Below are positions 1-7,820 of a stretch of 64,000 nucleotides of DNA, piece after piece. The first letter of the stretch is position 1. Every line of letters starts with the position of its first letter. The DNA comes from Arthrobacter oryzae (GTDB lineage: Bacteria > Actinomycetota > Actinomycetes > Actinomycetales > Micrococcaceae). The notes beneath the pieces are model-generated. The model was not told the DNA's origin, did not search any database, and worked only from the letters and a program-made list of their open reading frames with translations. Both the position numbers and the translations under genes were made by a program. The stretch spans positions 1 through 64,000 of the forward strand of contig NZ_RBIR01000010.1 of the NCBI RefSeq assembly GCF_003634095.1. Reading direction: 5' to 3'.

Positions 1-91
1 CGGGACGTCCGAGCAGTTTCTGGAACGGACTACGCTTGGCGACGCGCTCATCGGGCGCCGGCGACTGTGTCTTTGTCTGGGTGATGGTCAT
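1..91 (-). CDS. Sugar ABC transporter permease, N-terminus only (cut by window edge)
   Basis: Only the first 30 codons of this leftward gene are in the window. They read MTITQTKTQSPAPDERVAKR followed by a short basic stretch ending LLGRP, with no stop before the edge. Such a hydrophilic lead-in is usual before the first membrane segment of carbohydrate ABC permeases of the ribose/inositol type. The gene starts 53 bases downstream of a periplasmic-binding lipoprotein gene on the same strand, so it is most likely the membrane subunit of the same importer. The assignment rests mostly on that position, since no membrane segment is visible. Confidence 0.6.
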   Translation of the reverse strand, partial: MTITQTKTQSPAPDERVAKRSPFQKLLGRP

Positions 92-144
92 AATATGTCT
101 CCTTGCTGCAGGGCCGGCGCGGGGCCGGCCCTGCCAGCGGGCTG

Positions 145-1140
145 TTAGCGGATACCCTGTTCGGCGAACTTCAGGACATCGGCTGCATTTGATTTGTCGA
201 CGATCGCGGGTCCCGTCAGGACGGGCTGGCCGCCACCGATCTTGAATCCACCGCGCTTGTTCTGCCACAGCGCATCTACAGCGCCGTAGCCCTGCAGCCA
301 CGGCTGCTGGTCCACCGTGAACAGGACACTGCCGTCGACGATCTTCTGCGCCAGCTCCTTGTTCAGGTCAAAGCTGGCAACCTTCGCCGAACTTCCGGCG
401 GTCGCGACGGACTTCAGGAGGGTCAGGGTGATGGGAGCGCCTAGCCCGATGATGACATCAGCGTCTTTCGATGCCTGCAGCTTTGCGGTCGCCGTCGACT
501 CGACCGAGGTCATGTCCGCGCCGTTCACGTACAGGATCTCCGTCCCGGGCACCTTGGCCTTCACACCGGCACACCGAGCTTCGAGTCCCACATGACCCTG
601 TGCCTGGATCACGCAGACCGGGTGCTTGAAGTTCTCGGCCGCGAGCCGGGTGCCGACGGCCTCGCCGGCGATCTTCTCATTCGAGCCGAAGTGCGTGAAC
701 GCCCCCAGCTGCGCCGAAACGTCCTCGCCGGCGTTCAGGCTGACAATCGGAATGCCCGCGTCGGTAGCCTTCTTCAGCGAGTCCTTCAGCGCGTCCGGCG
801 TGGCCAAGGTTACGGCGATGCCATCCACTTTCTGGTCGATAGCCTGCTGGATCAGCTGCGCCTGCCGGCCAGCTTCCGGATCCCCCGTGTACAGGAGTTC
901 AACATTGTCCTTCGCCGCCGCTTCCTCGGCGCCCTTGCGGACGGTGTCCCAGAACGTGTCGCCGGCCGGAGCGTGGGTAATCAGGGCGATCTTGATGCGG
1001 GGCGTCGAGGCGACCTGGCCTCCGCCGGCCGCATTGCCTGTGTCTGCGGGCTTGCCGCCGGTGCTGGAACACGCGCTCAGGGCCAGCATGGGTACAACGG
1101 CCGCCGCGAGGGCCGCCTTCCGCCACGAGAACTTGGTCAC
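145..1140 (-). CDS. Sugar ABC transporter substrate-binding lipoprotein
   Basis: The 331-residue protein is a periplasmic-binding protein of the ribose/LacI type that would capture a sugar or cyclitol for an ABC importer. A basic N-terminus and hydrophobic segment lead to the lipobox LSAC with Cys24, so the mature protein should be lipid-anchored. The motif KIALITHAPAGDTFWD begins the first lobe, and TGDPEAGRQAQLIQQAIDQK is typical of sugar-binding proteins of this fold. I chose the GTG at 1140 because AAAGGAG lies 8 bases upstream; a longer reading to 1239 would bury the signal peptide. A GntR-type operator-like sequence lies upstream, and inositol genes surround it, so myo-inositol is a reasonable ligand by inference. 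Confidence 0.85.
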   Translation of the reverse strand: MTKFSWRKAALAAAVVPMLALSACSSTGGKPADTGNAAGGGQVASTPRIKIALITHAPAGDTFWDTVRKGAEEAAAKDNVELLYTGDPEAGRQAQLIQQAIDQKVDGIAVTLATPDALKDSLKKATDAGIPIVSLNAGEDVSAQLGAFTHFGSNEKIAGEAVGTRLAAENFKHPVCVIQAQGHVGLEARCAGVKAKVPGTEILYVNGADMTSVESTATAKLQASKDADVIIGLGAPITLTLLKSVATAGSSAKVASFDLNKELAQKIVDGSVLFTVDQQPWLQGYGAVDALWQNKRGGFKIGGGQPVLTGPAIVDKSNAADVLKFAEQGIR

Positions 1141-1233
1141 GATTAATCTCCTTTGATCCCGGGCCACGCCGGTCGCTTCATCGCGTCGGTCCGTGAGCCA
1201 TCTACAACAGATCATGGTGACTTCAATCACAGA

Positions 1234-1257
1234 TGTCAATAGTTTGTCCTGACATTA
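1234..1257. promoter_or_regulatory. Putative IolR/GntR operator upstream of the ABC lipoprotein
   Basis: The sequence TTTGTCCTGACATTA (1243-1257) contains the palindrome TGTC-CT-GACA. A further TGTCA lies at 1234-1238. The same motif occurs before iolC, the tautomerase gene and gntR in this window. The likely ligand is the GntR-family protein encoded at 1502, by inference from the shared motif and gene context. Confidence 0.55.
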
Positions 1258-1404
1258 GGATGTTTTGACGTAACGCTACGCGACGAAATGACCGCAGTCG
1301 CGGGCATGCACGCTCTGGGGCCCGCCGGCCGGGCCGCTCTGCCGCGGCCCAGAAGACGACCCTTGGCTCGCTCCGGCAGCCCTGCTACTATCAGAAAAAG
1401 GCAG

Positions 1405-1450
1405 TATGTCCTATCAAGCGAACAATCTAGTGAACATATGCCTGACATAC
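1405..1450. promoter_or_regulatory. Two operator-like half-matches upstream of gntR
   Basis: TATGTCCTATCAA (1405-1417) and ATATGCCTGACATAC (1436-1450) each resemble the TGTCCTGACATA motif seen in front of other inositol genes here. They lie 52 to 97 bases before the chosen GntR start, which suggests autoregulation. The whole 1141-1501 gap between the divergent genes holds these sites and the one at 1234-1257, with no additional gene seen. Confidence 0.45.
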
Positions 1451-1501
1451 GCGGACAGGCCGGCACTATCGGCCGCCGTGGAGCACAAGGGAGCGCGCCC
1501 A

Positions 1502-2242
1502 GTGGCGAATCAACTAAATCTGCAGATCGACCGCTCTTCCCCGATACCCCTGTACCACCAGGTGGTGCAGGGGATCGAGGCCGCGATACACACCGGGCTG
1601 CTGGAGCCTGGCAGCCGGCTGGAAAATGAAATCGACCTCGCTGCCCAGCTCAACCTGTCCCGCCCCACGATGCGCAAGGCCATGGATGAACTCGTCCGCT
1701 CCGGCCTCCTGGTCCGCAAGCGTGGCGTGGGCACCCAGGTGGTGTCCAGCCAGGTCCGCCGCCCGCTGGAACTCTCCAGCCTCTACGACGACCTCAGCAA
1801 CAACGGCAGCAAACCCACCACCGAGGTGCTCAGCTTCTCCCACGTTGAGGCGGACGCCTCGATCCGGACGACGCTCCAGCTTCCCGCCGGCGCCAAGGTC
1901 TACCACTTCACCCGGCTCCGGAAAGTGGGCGGCAAGCCGCTGGCCCTGATGGAGAACTGGGTGCGGGACGACATCACCACAATCGACGAGGCGCTCCTGG
2001 CGTCGCAGGGCCTTTACGGGATCCTGCGCAACGGCGGCGTGAACTTCCGCCTCGCCTCGCAGCGGATCGGCGCCATGATCGCCAACGACTACCAGGCGCC
2101 GCTGCTCGAGACCACTCCCGGTTCCGCGCTGGTCACCATGGAGCGCACCGCCGTGGACGACACCGGGCGCATGGTGGAAACCGGCCACCATGTCTACCGG
2201 GCAGATTCCTACAGCTTTGAAATGACGCTCGTTCAGAGATAG
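1502..2242 (+). CDS. GntR-family (HutC/UTRA) transcriptional regulator of the inositol genes
   Basis: The 246-residue protein has an N-terminal winged helix-turn-helix of GntR type: the SSPIPLYHQVVQGIEAAI segment, the GLLEPGSRLENEIDLA region and SRPTMRKAMDELVRSGLL in the recognition helix (about residues 12-75). A C-terminal UTRA-like ligand domain follows (about 95-240), including VYHFTRLRKVGGKPLALMEN. UTRA regulators are usually repressors released by a sugar or sugar phosphate. The GTG at 1502 is preferred because AAGGGAG precedes it; an upstream in-frame ATG at 1406 would translate through operator-like DNA. It lies next to iolB and divergent to the ABC lipoprotein gene, so it is the best candidate for binding the motif shared across the cluster. 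Confidence 0.85.
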   Translation: MANQLNLQIDRSSPIPLYHQVVQGIEAAIHTGLLEPGSRLENEIDLAAQLNLSRPTMRKAMDELVRSGLLVRKRGVGTQVVSSQVRRPLELSSLYDDLSNNGSKPTTEVLSFSHVEADASIRTTLQLPAGAKVYHFTRLRKVGGKPLALMENWVRDDITTIDEALLASQGLYGILRNGGVNFRLASQRIGAMIANDYQAPLLETTPGSALVTMERTAVDDTGRMVETGHHVYRADSYSFEMTLVQR

Positions 2243-2295
2243 GCGTTCAGAGCTAGGCGCTCAGAGATGGACATTCAGCACTAAACATTCAGATC
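2230..2295 (+). repeat. Degenerate 14-bp tandem repeat at the end of gntR
   Basis: Units at 2230, 2244, 2258, 2272 and 2286 read CGTTCAGAGATAGG, CGTTCAGAGCTAGG, CGCTCAGAGATGGA, CATTCAGCACTAAA and a partial CATTCAGATC. The first unit encodes the last codons and the stop of gntR, so the array extends out of the gene into the spacer before iolB. A small hairpin (CGCCTC-GCAA-GAGGCG) follows. Confidence 0.75.
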
Positions 2296-2405
2296 TTGCC
2301 GCCTCGCAAGAGGCGCACCCGCACGGCAGCGCACCACGAGCGCCGCCGGCTCCAATCCGTCACACCCGCGCCTCCCTCCGGCGCAACAACGAAAGGGCAT
2401 CTTCC

Positions 2406-3302
2406 ATGGCCAACTGGGTCTATCCGCTCGGCACCGCCGCCGAAGGCAAGTGGGACATTTCCATCGGAACGTCCGATTCAGGACTTGAGGTGGACGGCTG
2501 GGCGCACACCGGCTTGAAGGTCGCCTCCCTGGCGGCCGGCGGCGGCGTCGGGCTGGACGCGGCGGCGGAGGAACGAATTGTGATCCCTCTCAACGGCGCC
2601 TTCGTGGCCACCGTGGACGGCCAGGACTATCCCCTGGCCGGCCGGAACAGTGTCTTCAGCGGCCCCAGCGATGTGCTCTACACGGGTTCCGGCAAGGCGG
2701 CGACCATCACCTCGGCCGACGGCGGACGGGTGGCAGTTGCCACCGCGCCGGCCAAGGCCTCCTACCCGACCCGCCTCATCACGGCCGCCGAGACGCCGGT
2801 GGAACTTCGCGGAGCGGGCAACTGCTCCCGCCAGGTTCACAACTTCGGTACCCCTGCCGCCCTGGAGGCAGACCGTTTCATCGTCTGCGAGGTCCTCACG
2901 CCGGCCGGCAACTGGTCCTCCTATCCCCCGCACAAGCACGACGAGGAAAAGGACGGCGAGACCAACCTCGAGGAGATCTACTACTTCGAAACCCGCGTGA
3001 CGCCCGGGGCGCCCCAGCATCCGGGACCCGACGACGCCATCGGCTACCAGCGCGTCTACGCCTCCGACGAGCGCCCCATCGACGTCGCGGCCGAAGTCCG
3101 GACCGGCGACGTCGTCCTGGTGCCCTATGGCTGGCATGGGCCCGCCATGGCTGCGCCCGGCTACGACTTGTACTACCTCAATGTCATGGCGGGCCCGGGC
3201 CCGGTGCGCGAGTGGCTCATCAGCGACGATCCGCACCACGGCTGGATCCGCCAGACGTGGGAGGGCCAGGACCTGGACCCGCGGCTGCCCTTCGGCCGGT
3301 AG
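2406..3302 (+). CDS. iolB: 5-deoxy-glucuronate isomerase
   Basis: IolB isomerises 5-deoxy-glucuronic acid to 5-dehydro-2-deoxy-gluconate, the fourth step of myo-inositol breakdown. The 298-residue protein shows the two-cupin pattern of the family: a conserved YPPHKHD at residues 173-179 whose histidines bind metal, an acidic NLEEIYYFE just after, and VPYGWHGPAMAAPGYDLYYLN near the C-terminus. AAAGGG sits about 9 bases before the ATG. It is transcribed rightward behind gntR, apart from the main leftward inositol operon. Length and motifs fit the family closely. Confidence 0.93.
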   Translation: MANWVYPLGTAAEGKWDISIGTSDSGLEVDGWAHTGLKVASLAAGGGVGLDAAAEERIVIPLNGAFVATVDGQDYPLAGRNSVFSGPSDVLYTGSGKAATITSADGGRVAVATAPAKASYPTRLITAAETPVELRGAGNCSRQVHNFGTPAALEADRFIVCEVLTPAGNWSSYPPHKHDEEKDGETNLEEIYYFETRVTPGAPQHPGPDDAIGYQRVYASDERPIDVAAEVRTGDVVLVPYGWHGPAMAAPGYDLYYLNVMAGPGPVREWLISDDPHHGWIRQTWEGQDLDPRLPFGR

Positions 3303-3405
3303 GCCGGCCGCTCCCCCAGCCCGGGCCGATGGCCCGTTAGGCCAGCCGCTCCCCCGCAGGCGGCGGCCGGACAATTCGGCCGGTAGCCCTCCAGGCCGGC
3401 TTGCC

Positions 3406-4635
3406 TTAGACCGGCTGCAGCTCCGCCTGGGAGCTGTCGACGTCGGCCGGCCGCCCGGCGTCGCGCTTCTTCGCGGCGGCTGCCGCGAACGCCATCACGG
3501 CCAGGCCGAGCAGGGTAATACCGGCGCCCGCCCAGATCGGCGAGGTGTAGCCGAGGCCGGCGGTGATGGTGACGCCACCCATCCAGGCTCCCAGGGCGTT
3601 GCCGACGTTGAAGGCGCCGATGTTGGCGCCGGAGGCCAGGGTGGGGGCGCTGCTGGCATACTTCATGACGCGCATCTGCAGTCCGGGCACCGTGGCGAAG
3701 CCGAAGCCGCCCAGGAGCACCATGGACGCGATGGTCATCGGCTGGTTTCCGGCAGTCAGGGCGAAGGTCACGAGCACCACCACCAGGACGGCGAGCACCA
3801 CGAGCAGGGTGCGGTCCACATTTTTGTCGGCGGCCTTGCCGCCGAGGGTGTTGCCGATGAAGAGTCCGACGCCGAAGAGAATCAGCAGCCACGGGACCGT
3901 GGTGGCGGAGAATCCGGTGACCTCGGTGAGGGTAAAGGCGATGTAGGTGAAGGCGCCGAACATGCCGCCGTAGCCGAGGATGGTGACGAAGATGGAGAGC
4001 CAGACCTGCCCGGACCGGAAGGCGCGGAGCTCGCCGCGCAGGCTGCCGGCGGCAGAATTGGCGGCGGAATCAGCGGCAGCGTCCCCCGACCCGGTCCTGG
4101 GGACCAGCGTCACGATGCCCGCCAGGGCGAGGACCCCGATCACCGTGATGGCCCAGAACGTGGAGCGCCAGCCCGCGGCCTGGCCCAGCATGGTGCCGAA
4201 CGGGACACCGAGGACATTCGCCGCCGTCAGGCCGGTGAACATGATCGCGATGGCGCCGGCCTTCTTGTTGGGCGCCACCATGCTGGCGGCCACGACGGCG
4301 CCGATGCCGAAGAACGCTCCGTGCGAGAGCGCTGCAATGATGCGGCCGGCCATCATGGTCCCGTAGTCGGGAGCGATGGCCGAGACGAGGTTGCCGGCGA
4401 TGAACAGCACCATCAGCACGGCCAGCACCGGTTTGCGTTCGAAGCGCGTCACGGCGGCGGTGAGGCCCAGCGCCCCGACCACGACGGCGAGCGCGTAGCC
4501 GGAGATGAGCCAGCCTGCGCTGGCGTCGGTGACGTGGAAGTCTGCGGCCACTTGCGGCAGCAGGCCCATGATGACGAACTCGGTGAGTCCGATGCCGAAC
4601 CCGCCAAGGGCTAGGGCTATCAGGCCAACAGGCAT
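3406..4635 (-). CDS. MFS transporter, DHA1 (AraJ/YdhP-like)
   Basis: A 409-residue, roughly 12-helix major facilitator. The start LIALALGGFGIGLTEFVIMG and the helix containing GRIIAALSHGAFFGIGAVVA are characteristic of the AraJ/YdhP/PbuE branch of proton-driven effluxers. Substrates of this branch include drugs, sugars and purine ribosides, and the sequence does not say which applies. The start ATG has AAGGAG 7 bases upstream. It is divergent from a MarR-family gene, with an inverted repeat in the shared promoter region, so regulation by that MarR protein is likely. Nothing ties it to inositol beyond position. Confidence 0.85.
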   Translation of the reverse strand: MPVGLIALALGGFGIGLTEFVIMGLLPQVAADFHVTDASAGWLISGYALAVVVGALGLTAAVTRFERKPVLAVLMVLFIAGNLVSAIAPDYGTMMAGRIIAALSHGAFFGIGAVVAASMVAPNKKAGAIAIMFTGLTAANVLGVPFGTMLGQAAGWRSTFWAITVIGVLALAGIVTLVPRTGSGDAAADSAANSAAGSLRGELRAFRSGQVWLSIFVTILGYGGMFGAFTYIAFTLTEVTGFSATTVPWLLILFGVGLFIGNTLGGKAADKNVDRTLLVVLAVLVVVLVTFALTAGNQPMTIASMVLLGGFGFATVPGLQMRVMKYASSAPTLASGANIGAFNVGNALGAWMGGVTITAGLGYTSPIWAGAGITLLGLAVMAFAAAAAKKRDAGRPADVDSSQAELQPV

Positions 4636-4683
4636 GAAGGTGCTCCTTACAAAGCTGTACGGAAGGGAGTATGGCGCGTAAGC

Positions 4684-4745
4684 TAGTAGTTGCAGACGCG
4701 TTATTTATTCTTGCACAAGCAGATACAGCGCGCAAGCAACTATTA
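4684..4745. promoter_or_regulatory. Inverted repeat in the MFS/marR divergent promoter
   Basis: TAGTAGTTGCAGACGCG (4684-4700) is mirrored by GCGCGCAAGCAACTATTA (4728-4745). Between them lies the AT-rich stretch TTATTTATTCTTG, and TTGCACAAG is itself nearly palindromic. This is the layout expected of a MarR operator overlapping promoters. Confidence 0.5.
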
Positions 4746-4800
4746 TTTGATGGGTCCGGCATCACCTCCGCCGGGCCCTCGAGCCGAAGGGAAGCAGCAG

Positions 4801-5250
4801 ATGGGCATCAAGGACGACGCCGTCGAGGTCCGGGCACAAGGCTGGCGGACCCTGGCGGCCCTGCACGGGCTGATCGAGGCCGAGTTGGAGCGTGCCCTGC
4901 AGGCCGAGGCGCAGCTCTCCGTGGTGGAGTACACCGTGCTGGATGCGCTGAGCCGGCAGGACGGCTGGCACATGCGGATGCAGCAGTTGGCCCGTGCCAC
5001 GGCGTTGAGCGCGAGCGCCACCACCCGGCTGGTCAACAGGCTCGAAGACCGCGGGCTGCTCACCCGGATCCTCTGCGCGGATGACCGCCGCGGAATCTAC
5101 ACCGAGCTCACACCCAGCGGCATCGCACTGCTCGAGCAGAGCCGGCCGGTGCACGACGCCACGCTGGAACGGGCGCTGGCCGAGGCCCAGGAAGTCCCGG
5201 AACTGGCACCGCTGGTGGACGCCCTCCCCCGGCTGCACGCCCGGGTCTAG
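4801..5250 (+). CDS. MarR-family transcriptional regulator
   Basis: The 149-residue protein has the MarR winged-helix fold: LSVVEYTVLDALSRQDGWHM, then MRMQQLARATALSASATTRL with NRLEDRGLLTR in the recognition helix and DDRRGIYTELTPSG in the wing. MarR proteins are usually repressors released by small phenolic or drug-like ligands. The ATG at 4801 follows AAGGGAAG at about 8 bases; an in-frame upstream ATG at 4690 would start inside the inverted repeat. It is divergent from the MFS gene at 3406-4635, the obvious target. Confidence 0.88.
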   Translation: MGIKDDAVEVRAQGWRTLAALHGLIEAELERALQAEAQLSVVEYTVLDALSRQDGWHMRMQQLARATALSASATTRLVNRLEDRGLLTRILCADDRRGIYTELTPSGIALLEQSRPVHDATLERALAEAQEVPELAPLVDALPRLHARV

Positions 5251-5277
5251 GGCCGCACCCGCCGCAAGAGCTACAAC

Positions 5278-5322
5278 GCAGACAGCCCCGCTCCGCGACG
5301 ATCGCGGGGCGGGGCTGTCTGC
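5278..5322. terminator. Bidirectional terminator hairpin between marR and the inositol MFS gene
   Basis: GCAGACAGCCCCGC pairs with GCGGGGCTGTCTGC around a GC-rich inner loop, and outside it CCGCAAG and CTTGCGG can pair as well. It lies between two convergent genes. There is no clear T-tract, which is common for actinobacterial terminators. Confidence 0.7.
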
Positions 5323-5330
5323 TTGCGGAG

Positions 5331-6854
5331 CTACACCGTGGCGGGCTGCTTCACGGCCGCGTGCTTGAAGAAGTGTTCAAGGTCCTCCAGGCTCTTGCCC
5401 TGGGTCTCCGGGACCACGCGCTTCACCCAGACGATCGCTGCCAGCTGGATCGCGACGAAAATGAAGAACGTCACCGAGACGCCGATCCAGGACACCATCT
5501 GCGGGAAGAAGAACCCGATCAGGAAGTTGATCATCCACAGCACGAAGACACAGATGCCCATGCCAATGCCGCGGACGTGCAACGGGAAGATTTCAGCCAT
5601 CGTCAGCCACGTCACGGTGCCGATGCAGGACTGCATCGAGGCCAGGAATGTCACCATGAACAGCAGCACCAGGTAGCCGCGGAGGGTGCTCTCCGGGAGG
5701 ACCATGGAGATGATGCCGATGGCCAGCAGGGACGATGCCGTGCCGATCAGGCCGGCAATCAGCATGGACTTCCGGGGCAACTTCGACATCAGGGACATCC
5801 CGACGACGACGGCTACCACCGAGGTGACCCCGTTGACGACGTTGGCGATCAGTGCGCCCTGGTCACCGAAGCCCGAGCTGGAGAGGATGGACGTGCCGTA
5901 GTACATGATGGCGTTGACGCCGCTGATCTGGTTGATCACGGCCATGCCCAGCCCGACGACGAAAATGCGCCGGATCCACGGAACCGTAAGATCGCGGAAC
6001 GTGCCGAGCTTGGATTGGTAATCCTCCCTGGCGGCCTGCCGGACCTCATCGAACTCGGTGGAGATGTCCTCTCCGGCGCGGGTCCGGCGCAGCACGTCAA
6101 GGACTTCACCGAAGCGGCCGGCCGACGCCAGCCAGCGCGGGCTTTCGGGCAGCAGCAGCATGCCGAGCCACAGGACGACGGCGGGCAGCGTGGCGATGAC
6201 CAGCATCCACCGCCAGACGTGGGAGGCCTCCGGGAAGGCGTTGCCCAGCACGGCGTTGAACGTGAACGCCAGGAACTGCCCGGTGACAATCATGAGCTCG
6301 TTCTGCGTGACGACTCGCCCGCGCTGGGCCGCCGAGGACATTTCCGCAAGGTAGACCGGAACGATTACCGACGCCCCGCCGACGGCGAGGCCCAGCAGGG
6401 TGCGGGAGGCGATAAGCATCCCGGTGCCGGGCGAGAGCGAGCAGGCGATGGTGGCCACCGCAAAGATCAGGGCGAGGCCCATGATGGTCCTGCGCCGGCC
6501 GAAGCGGTCCGAGAGCCGGCCCGCCGAGATGGCGCCGAACGCCGCGCCGAAGAGCAGCGTGGAGGTCACGAGCCCCTCGGTCAGCGGGGTGAGGCCGAGG
6601 TCCCGTTGCATGAACGGCAGGGCGCCGTTGATGACGCCGGTGTCATAGCCGAAGAGGAGCCCGCCGAAGGTGGAGAAAAGCGCCACGCGCCGCATGAATC
6701 TCTTGGGATTCGATGCTCCGCCGGTTCTCCGGACCGCTTCCCGGGCATCGGGTTCGGTCGGGCCACCGGCCGGAGCTGCGTCGGTGAGTGTTGTGCCGGG
6801 CGACGTTGTGTCAGGCTCCGCTTTGTCAGGGGACGTTGTGTCAGGCGACGTCAT
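5331..6854 (-). CDS. MFS sugar porter, probable myo-inositol transporter
   Basis: The 507-residue protein belongs to the sugar porter family of the major facilitator superfamily. The signatures are FGGLLFGYDTGVINGALPF in helix 1, GRLSDRFGRRRTIM after helix 2, PVYLAEMSSAAQRGR, PESPRWL, and the C-terminal VPETQGKSLEDLE. It should import a polyol by proton symport. The first 40 residues are a Thr/Pro/Asp-rich, low-complexity cytoplasmic tail. Its start overlaps the iolH stop by four bases (ATGA), so it is the last gene of the inositol operon and resembles IolT. The substrate is inferred from the operon. Confidence 0.85.
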   Translation of the reverse strand: MTSPDTTSPDKAEPDTTSPGTTLTDAAPAGGPTEPDAREAVRRTGGASNPKRFMRRVALFSTFGGLLFGYDTGVINGALPFMQRDLGLTPLTEGLVTSTLLFGAAFGAISAGRLSDRFGRRRTIMGLALIFAVATIACSLSPGTGMLIASRTLLGLAVGGASVIVPVYLAEMSSAAQRGRVVTQNELMIVTGQFLAFTFNAVLGNAFPEASHVWRWMLVIATLPAVVLWLGMLLLPESPRWLASAGRFGEVLDVLRRTRAGEDISTEFDEVRQAAREDYQSKLGTFRDLTVPWIRRIFVVGLGMAVINQISGVNAIMYYGTSILSSSGFGDQGALIANVVNGVTSVVAVVVGMSLMSKLPRKSMLIAGLIGTASSLLAIGIISMVLPESTLRGYLVLLFMVTFLASMQSCIGTVTWLTMAEIFPLHVRGIGMGICVFVLWMINFLIGFFFPQMVSWIGVSVTFFIFVAIQLAAIVWVKRVVPETQGKSLEDLEHFFKHAAVKQPATV

Positions 6855-7726
6855 AGGCTCGCCTTCTCAACGCGCTGCGTCATCGTCTCCAGCTGGTAAC
6901 GGGAGACCTCCGCGGCGTTGTCGTCCTCGGCGAAGACGCTGGAGACCATGACGGTGTCCTCGCGGTCCAGGAAGCCGATTTCCTTGAGTCCGCCGAAGAA
7001 CTCGTCCCAGTTGACGTCGCCGTCGCCGATCTTCAGGTGCTGGTGCACCCGGACGGGGTTGCCGGGCGGGTTGGTGATGTAGCGCAGGCCATGTGAGGCG
7101 TGGTGGTCCATGGTGTCCGCGACGTGCACCAGGCGCAGCTTGTCCCCGGCGGCCCGCATGATCTCCAGCGGTTCGTTCTTCATGTGGAAGCTGTGCGAGG
7201 CCACGTAGACCAGTCCCACATTCTTCGAGTTCAGCCCGCGGATCACCCGGATCGCGGCGAGTCCTTCCTCGACGAAGTCATCCGGGTGCGGATCGATCAG
7301 CAGATCGATGCCTTCGCGTTCGATGATGGGGAGCAGTTCCTCCATGGAGCGGTAGAAGGCCCGTTCGGACTCTTCGGCCTTCTCCGGCCGGCCGCTGAAT
7401 TCGGTGTTCATGGTGCTGACGCCCAGGTCCACGGTGATCTGGATGGCGCGTTTCCAGTAGCGGACGGCGGCCTCGCGGGCGTCCTCGTCCGGGCCGGACC
7501 AGCGGAGCACGGGCAGCACCGAGGCGATTTCGATTCCCGCGTCCGTGCAGGCCGCCTTCAGCTTGCCCACGAGCTCGTCGTCGGCCTTCGGGTGGTTGAA
7601 GAAGGGGATGAAATCGGCATGCGGGGTCATCTGCATGTACTTGTAGCCGAGGTCTGCCACCACGCGCGGGAACTCCAGGAGTCCGTGGCTGTGGTGGAAC
7701 GGCGTGGGGTCAAGGGCGATTTTCAC
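6851..7726 (-). CDS. iolH: Sugar phosphate isomerase/epimerase family protein, IolH-like
   Basis: A 291-residue xylose-isomerase-like TIM barrel. Its start KIALDPTPFHHSHGL, and the later VRYWKRAIQITVDLG, SGRPEKAEESERAFYRSMEE and DPHPDDFVEEG, recall IolH of Bacillus inositol operons as I remember that sequence. The exact reaction of IolH is not established; this fold usually isomerises or dehydrates sugars using a divalent metal held by Glu, Asp and His. The GTG at 7726 has GGAG 8 bases upstream. It is followed by the MFS gene with an ATGA overlap and preceded by iolG. Confidence 0.75.
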   Translation of the reverse strand: MKIALDPTPFHHSHGLLEFPRVVADLGYKYMQMTPHADFIPFFNHPKADDELVGKLKAACTDAGIEIASVLPVLRWSGPDEDAREAAVRYWKRAIQITVDLGVSTMNTEFSGRPEKAEESERAFYRSMEELLPIIEREGIDLLIDPHPDDFVEEGLAAIRVIRGLNSKNVGLVYVASHSFHMKNEPLEIMRAAGDKLRLVHVADTMDHHASHGLRYITNPPGNPVRVHQHLKIGDGDVNWDEFFGGLKEIGFLDREDTVMVSSVFAEDDNAAEVSRYQLETMTQRVEKASL

Positions 7727-7820
7727 GGGAACACTCCATTGTGGATCTGGCCATTGTGGACGGGCGTGCGGCCGGCCGGCAGCCCTCTGTGTAATAGAAG
7801 GCGGCCGGCCGGAAGGGTTT

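Noticed and set aside
1406..1501. N-terminal extension of the GntR protein
   Set aside because: The extension would translate the operator-like region, is not family sequence, and the GTG at 1502 has a proper ribosome-binding site.
3127..6899. Very long open frames on the plus strand opposite the MFS genes (for example about 495 and 512 codons)
   Set aside because: They are antisense to clear transporter genes. Their translations are Gly/Arg/His/Asp-rich without any family motif, as expected of high-GC shadow frames.
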